Assembly (NCBI GenBank): GCA_963662815.2
Contig: CAXXWA010000029.1
Span: 186,001-250,000 of the forward strand
DNA length: 64,000 nt
Origin: JAPPHA01 sp963662815
Lineage (GTDB): Bacteria > Pseudomonadota > Alphaproteobacteria > Rhodobacterales > Rhodobacteraceae
Reading direction: 5' to 3'
A program made the translations under genes and the position numbers. The notes below the pieces were generated by a model. It was not told the origin of the DNA and ran no database searches. It saw nothing but the letters and a program-made list of their open reading frames with translations. The first letter of the stretch is position 1; every line of letters begins with the position of its first letter. Shown one piece after another: positions 61,484-64,000 of the stretch.

Positions 61484-63730
61484 TCACACGGCGTCGAGCT
61501 TAAGTCGTGCTGGCGCGAGCCGGCGGACGGCGACCTCGATCTCCACGCACCCGCGTTCGCCCACAGACTCCAGCCAGAACGCGGCGCGCCCGCCTCGAAA
61601 GGCAAGAAGGTCCGGCCCCACGAGCCGCGCCGGCCCCACAACACGAACCGTCAACGGCTCATTGAAGTGCGGCAAGGGGTTGCCGGCCTGGTCCAGCACC
61701 CGGACGCGCACCGGCACGTGATCCTTTTCCGAGGCGAGGAGTTCCGGGAAGTCGGTTGACACGCCGAGCCGCACCGGCACCGGATCCGCGGCGAGCCGCA
61801 TGGTCCTGACCGGATCGCCGCCGACGAAGCCTGTCAACTCCAGGCCAAACCACTCCATCCCCCACCTGTCCTGTTCCCGTCGCGGTATGTGGCGGTCGTC
61901 GATGATGACCGGCGGGTGTTCCAGGTTCGGGAACGCGGCGCGATCCGGATACGCGCGGCCCGTGATCCCGTTTCCAATCCGGTACTCGACTTCCTCGCAG
62001 TTCGTGAGGATCATCAGCGGGATGGCGCCGCCGATGCTTCTCTCGCCCCGCGCCCAGAAGGTGACGGGCGTCAGAACAACGCCCGCCGCCGGATCCCGCT
62101 GGCTCGCGTAAGCGTAGGCGGCGAACTTCGGGTCGCGATGCATGTCGAGCACACCGTGATGGCAGATGCGGTCGCCAGAACCGAAGTCGCAGTGGGTGTT
62201 GTAGTCGGCCATGCACCAGCCGATGCAGCCCGAAACCTGCGGGTCGCCGCCCGCTGCATCAAGCACCTGCAGATGACGGGTCACGTGCTCGATCTGGCGT
62301 TCTTCCGGGTCCGTGCTCTTTGTGGGATACATGTGTCCGTTGAACTCGGTGACGAGGTAGGGGACCGTGCGGTTCAACCCCGTGACCTCGGCCTGCCGCC
62401 TGAGGGCGATCCGGCCATGGTTGGCGCCTGGCAGCGTCTCTGACCCGAGAACGAAGTCGTTCATCGTGTAGACGTCCTCCAGGAACTCGCTGCACGGGAA
62501 GTTCCTTACGCCCGCGGTCTGCCGAGTCGGATCCAGCATCCGCGCGAGCGCATTCGTTTCGGCGTAGAAGTCGTGATCGTCTGCGGACTCGTTGATGCGG
62601 ACCCCCCAAAGGACGATCGAGGGGTGATTCCAGTCGCGCTGGATCATGCGTCGAACGTTTTGGACGGAATCCCGCTTCCAAGCGGCGCCCCCGATGTGCT
62701 GCCAACCCGGAATCTCCTCGAAGACGAGGAGCCCGACTCGGTCGCAATGGTCCAGGAACCATGGCGACTGCGGGTAATGGGAAGTTCGCACGAGGTTGCA
62801 CCCGAGCTTGCGTTTCAGGATTTCCGCGTCGCGTTCCTGGACCCGCCTTCCCGCAGCGTATCCGACATGGGGAAAGGACTGGTGGCGGTTGAGCCCCCGG
62901 ATTCCGACCGGCTTGCCGTTCAGGAGGAATCCGTCCGGCGTGAACTCGGCCGTGCGATAACCGAAATTCGTCTGGACCCTGTCCGTTCCCGCGGGGCAGG
63001 CGAGGTCCACGATCACCCTGTAGAGCTCTGGCGAATCGAGATCCCACAGAGCAACCTTTCCGGGGCCGGCGAATTGCAGGACAGCGGACGAGTCGCAGGT
63101 TACCGCCTCGGTTCGGCCGATCGCGTCGCCGCCGGGATCCAGGAGCGTCGCCGCCAGCCGGATATCGCCGCCGGCACGGTGCGCGTCCCTGATATCGACG
63201 CGCACCATCGCGGTTCCCGACGCGCCGAGCGCATCCGGCGTCTCCACCTTCAGGCGCTCGATCGACACGGGCGGCGCAACCCTGAGCCAGACGTCGCGGT
63301 AGATTCCGGCGTAGGTCAGATAGTCGATCTGTCCCCCGAATGGCGGAATGTCGGGGTTTTCGGTGCCGTCGATCCGGACCGTGACCACGTTCTCGCCCTT
63401 CTTCAATCCGCCGGTCAACCGCGCCTCGAAGGGAGTGTAGCCGTCGCGGTGCGACGAGACCTTCCGGCCGTTCAGGAACACGGTCGAGTTCGCCATCGCC
63501 CCGTCGAACAGCAGCGACACCTCGCGTTCCGCGAATTCGGGTGTCCACGCAATGACCTTTTGGTAACAGAAACGCCGCTGGTAGGATCCTTCGTCGAAGT
63601 ACCCGAACGGAAGTTCGACCGCAGTATGCGGCAGCCGGACACGGCCCCCCGGTCGAAGTTCCGAGGACCATTCCGGCTCGAATCCTTCGTGGAATACCCA
63701 ACCGTCGTTCATCCGTACGGTCGAACGCAT
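61484..63730 (-). CDS. Glycoside hydrolase family 2 protein (beta-galactosidase/glucuronidase type)
   Basis: 748 aa from MRSTVRMNDGWVF, chosen because GGAGGG lies just upstream. Sugar-binding jelly roll at the N-terminus (SYQRRFCYQKVIAWTPEFAE near 50, VNTVFLNGRK-like segment near 80), a middle immunoglobulin-like domain, then the TIM barrel with GIRGLNRHQSFPHVG near 280, RTSHYPQSPWFLDHCDRVGL near 320, acid/base Glu in LWGVRINES near 378, and nucleophile Glu in YLVTEFNGHMYP near 455. No signal peptide, so cytoplasmic. The sugar is not deducible; no transporter lies nearby. Confidence 0.9.
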   Translation of the reverse strand: MRSTVRMNDGWVFHEGFEPEWSSELRPGGRVRLPHTAVELPFGYFDEGSYQRRFCYQKVIAWTPEFAEREVSLLFDGAMANSTVFLNGRKVSSHRDGYTPFEARLTGGLKKGENVVTVRIDGTENPDIPPFGGQIDYLTYAGIYRDVWLRVAPPVSIERLKVETPDALGASGTAMVRVDIRDAHRAGGDIRLAATLLDPGGDAIGRTEAVTCDSSAVLQFAGPGKVALWDLDSPELYRVIVDLACPAGTDRVQTNFGYRTAEFTPDGFLLNGKPVGIRGLNRHQSFPHVGYAAGRRVQERDAEILKRKLGCNLVRTSHYPQSPWFLDHCDRVGLLVFEEIPGWQHIGGAAWKRDSVQNVRRMIQRDWNHPSIVLWGVRINESADDHDFYAETNALARMLDPTRQTAGVRNFPCSEFLEDVYTMNDFVLGSETLPGANHGRIALRRQAEVTGLNRTVPYLVTEFNGHMYPTKSTDPEERQIEHVTRHLQVLDAAGGDPQVSGCIGWCMADYNTHCDFGSGDRICHHGVLDMHRDPKFAAYAYASQRDPAAGVVLTPVTFWARGERSIGGAIPLMILTNCEEVEYRIGNGITGRAYPDRAAFPNLEHPPVIIDDRHIPRREQDRWGMEWFGLELTGFVGGDPVRTMRLAADPVPVRLGVSTDFPELLASEKDHVPVRVRVLDQAGNPLPHFNEPLTVRVVGPARLVGPDLLAFRGGRAAFWLESVGERGCVEIEVAVRRLAPARLKLDAV

Positions 63731-64000
63731 CACCGTCCCTCCACTTACGGTTCGCCCCGCCTGCAACCCTGCGCCATTCTTTGTCGGCCGCAATTCCAGG
63801 CGGCGCGCAATGATCCCGCAGCCTGGGCGTCATGCAGGGAAACCAGCGGCCGGTTGACCTGCCCGTCATTGCGGCATGTGCCCGAAACCCCGCGATCACC
63901 GCAAGCCCCGGCCGCGCACCCCCTCAGCCGAACCAGCCGCGATCGTGGGACGCGGGCGGAATGCCTCCCCTTCAAATCGGCCGGCTTGCGGGGAATGAAT
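63731..64000. other. Right end of the window, no gene recognised
   Basis: 270 bp upstream of the GH2 gene. No convincing start or protein frame. It likely contains the promoter of the GH2 gene. Confidence 0.5.

Overview
The window is GC-rich bacterial DNA. It is probably from an alphaproteobacterium, perhaps Rhizobiales or Rhodospirillales; this is inferred from gene content and not proven. The evidence is the dense one-strand operons with 1-4 nt start/stop overlaps, the coaBC-dut-moeB order, the SH3 protein/2-hydroxyacid dehydrogenase pair, heterotetrameric sarcosine oxidase, hutF/hutC histidine catabolism, cobP and gshB. No rRNA, tRNA or CRISPR array was found.

Layout. 1-3.5 kb: histidine degradation (hutI leftward; hutF and hutC rightward) with a perfect palindrome between the divergent starts. 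3.6-9.1 kb: sarcosine oxidase soxBDAG, then a Rid-family gene. 9.1-14.3 kb: two divergent units, an AstE/AspA-like deacylase plus an aldehyde dehydrogenase leftward, and a HisC-like aminotransferase plus a two-subunit ThDP decarboxylase rightward. Together they look like an uncharacterised amino acid -> 2-oxo acid -> aldehyde -> acid route. 14.4-20.9 kb: a mobile and defence island with a decayed IS4-type transposase, an McrBC type IV restriction pair, and a RES-type toxin-antitoxin pair. An intact IS3 element with a 3-bp target duplication cuts the toxin gene. 22-24.3 kb: RecD2 helicase. 24.3-30.3 kb: a Rieske ferredoxin/di-iron desaturase pair diverging from a Rieske oxygenase operon that also has a haloacid-dehalogenase-like enzyme, a hydrolase and a threonine-dehydratase-like enzyme. 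30.3-37.8 kb: a dimethylglycine-dehydrogenase-like enzyme, a Cys/Met-metabolism PLP enzyme, a frameshifted M3 oligopeptidase and a quinone oxidoreductase. 38-41.5 kb: two DUF488 paralogues and a broken AlbA_2/Schlafen-type gene whose 3' end is tandemly duplicated. 42-52.4 kb: housekeeping and transport (SH3 protein, 2-hydroxyacid dehydrogenase, PPK2, an NMT1-type ABC transporter, MOSC-MoeB-Dut-CoaBC). 52.5-58.8 kb: an insertion-rich segment with an IS1595 transposase carrying a nonsense codon, a frameshifted DUF2335 gene, a complete IS66-family element, a short lipoprotein/membrane-protein operon and a second, truncated IS66 copy. 58.9-64 kb: cobP and a cobC-like phosphatase, gshB and a GH2 glycosidase.

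How the genes work together. The hut, sox and dimethylglycine-dehydrogenase-like genes suggest life on histidine and methylated amines such as betaine, dimethylglycine and sarcosine, which yield glutamate, glycine and one-carbon units. The Rieske/desaturase block adds oxidative catabolism of an unknown substrate. The accessory segments show repeated insertion and decay. Several broken genes could each be repaired by one base in a short homopolymer, so sequencing or assembly error must be considered alongside true pseudogenisation.
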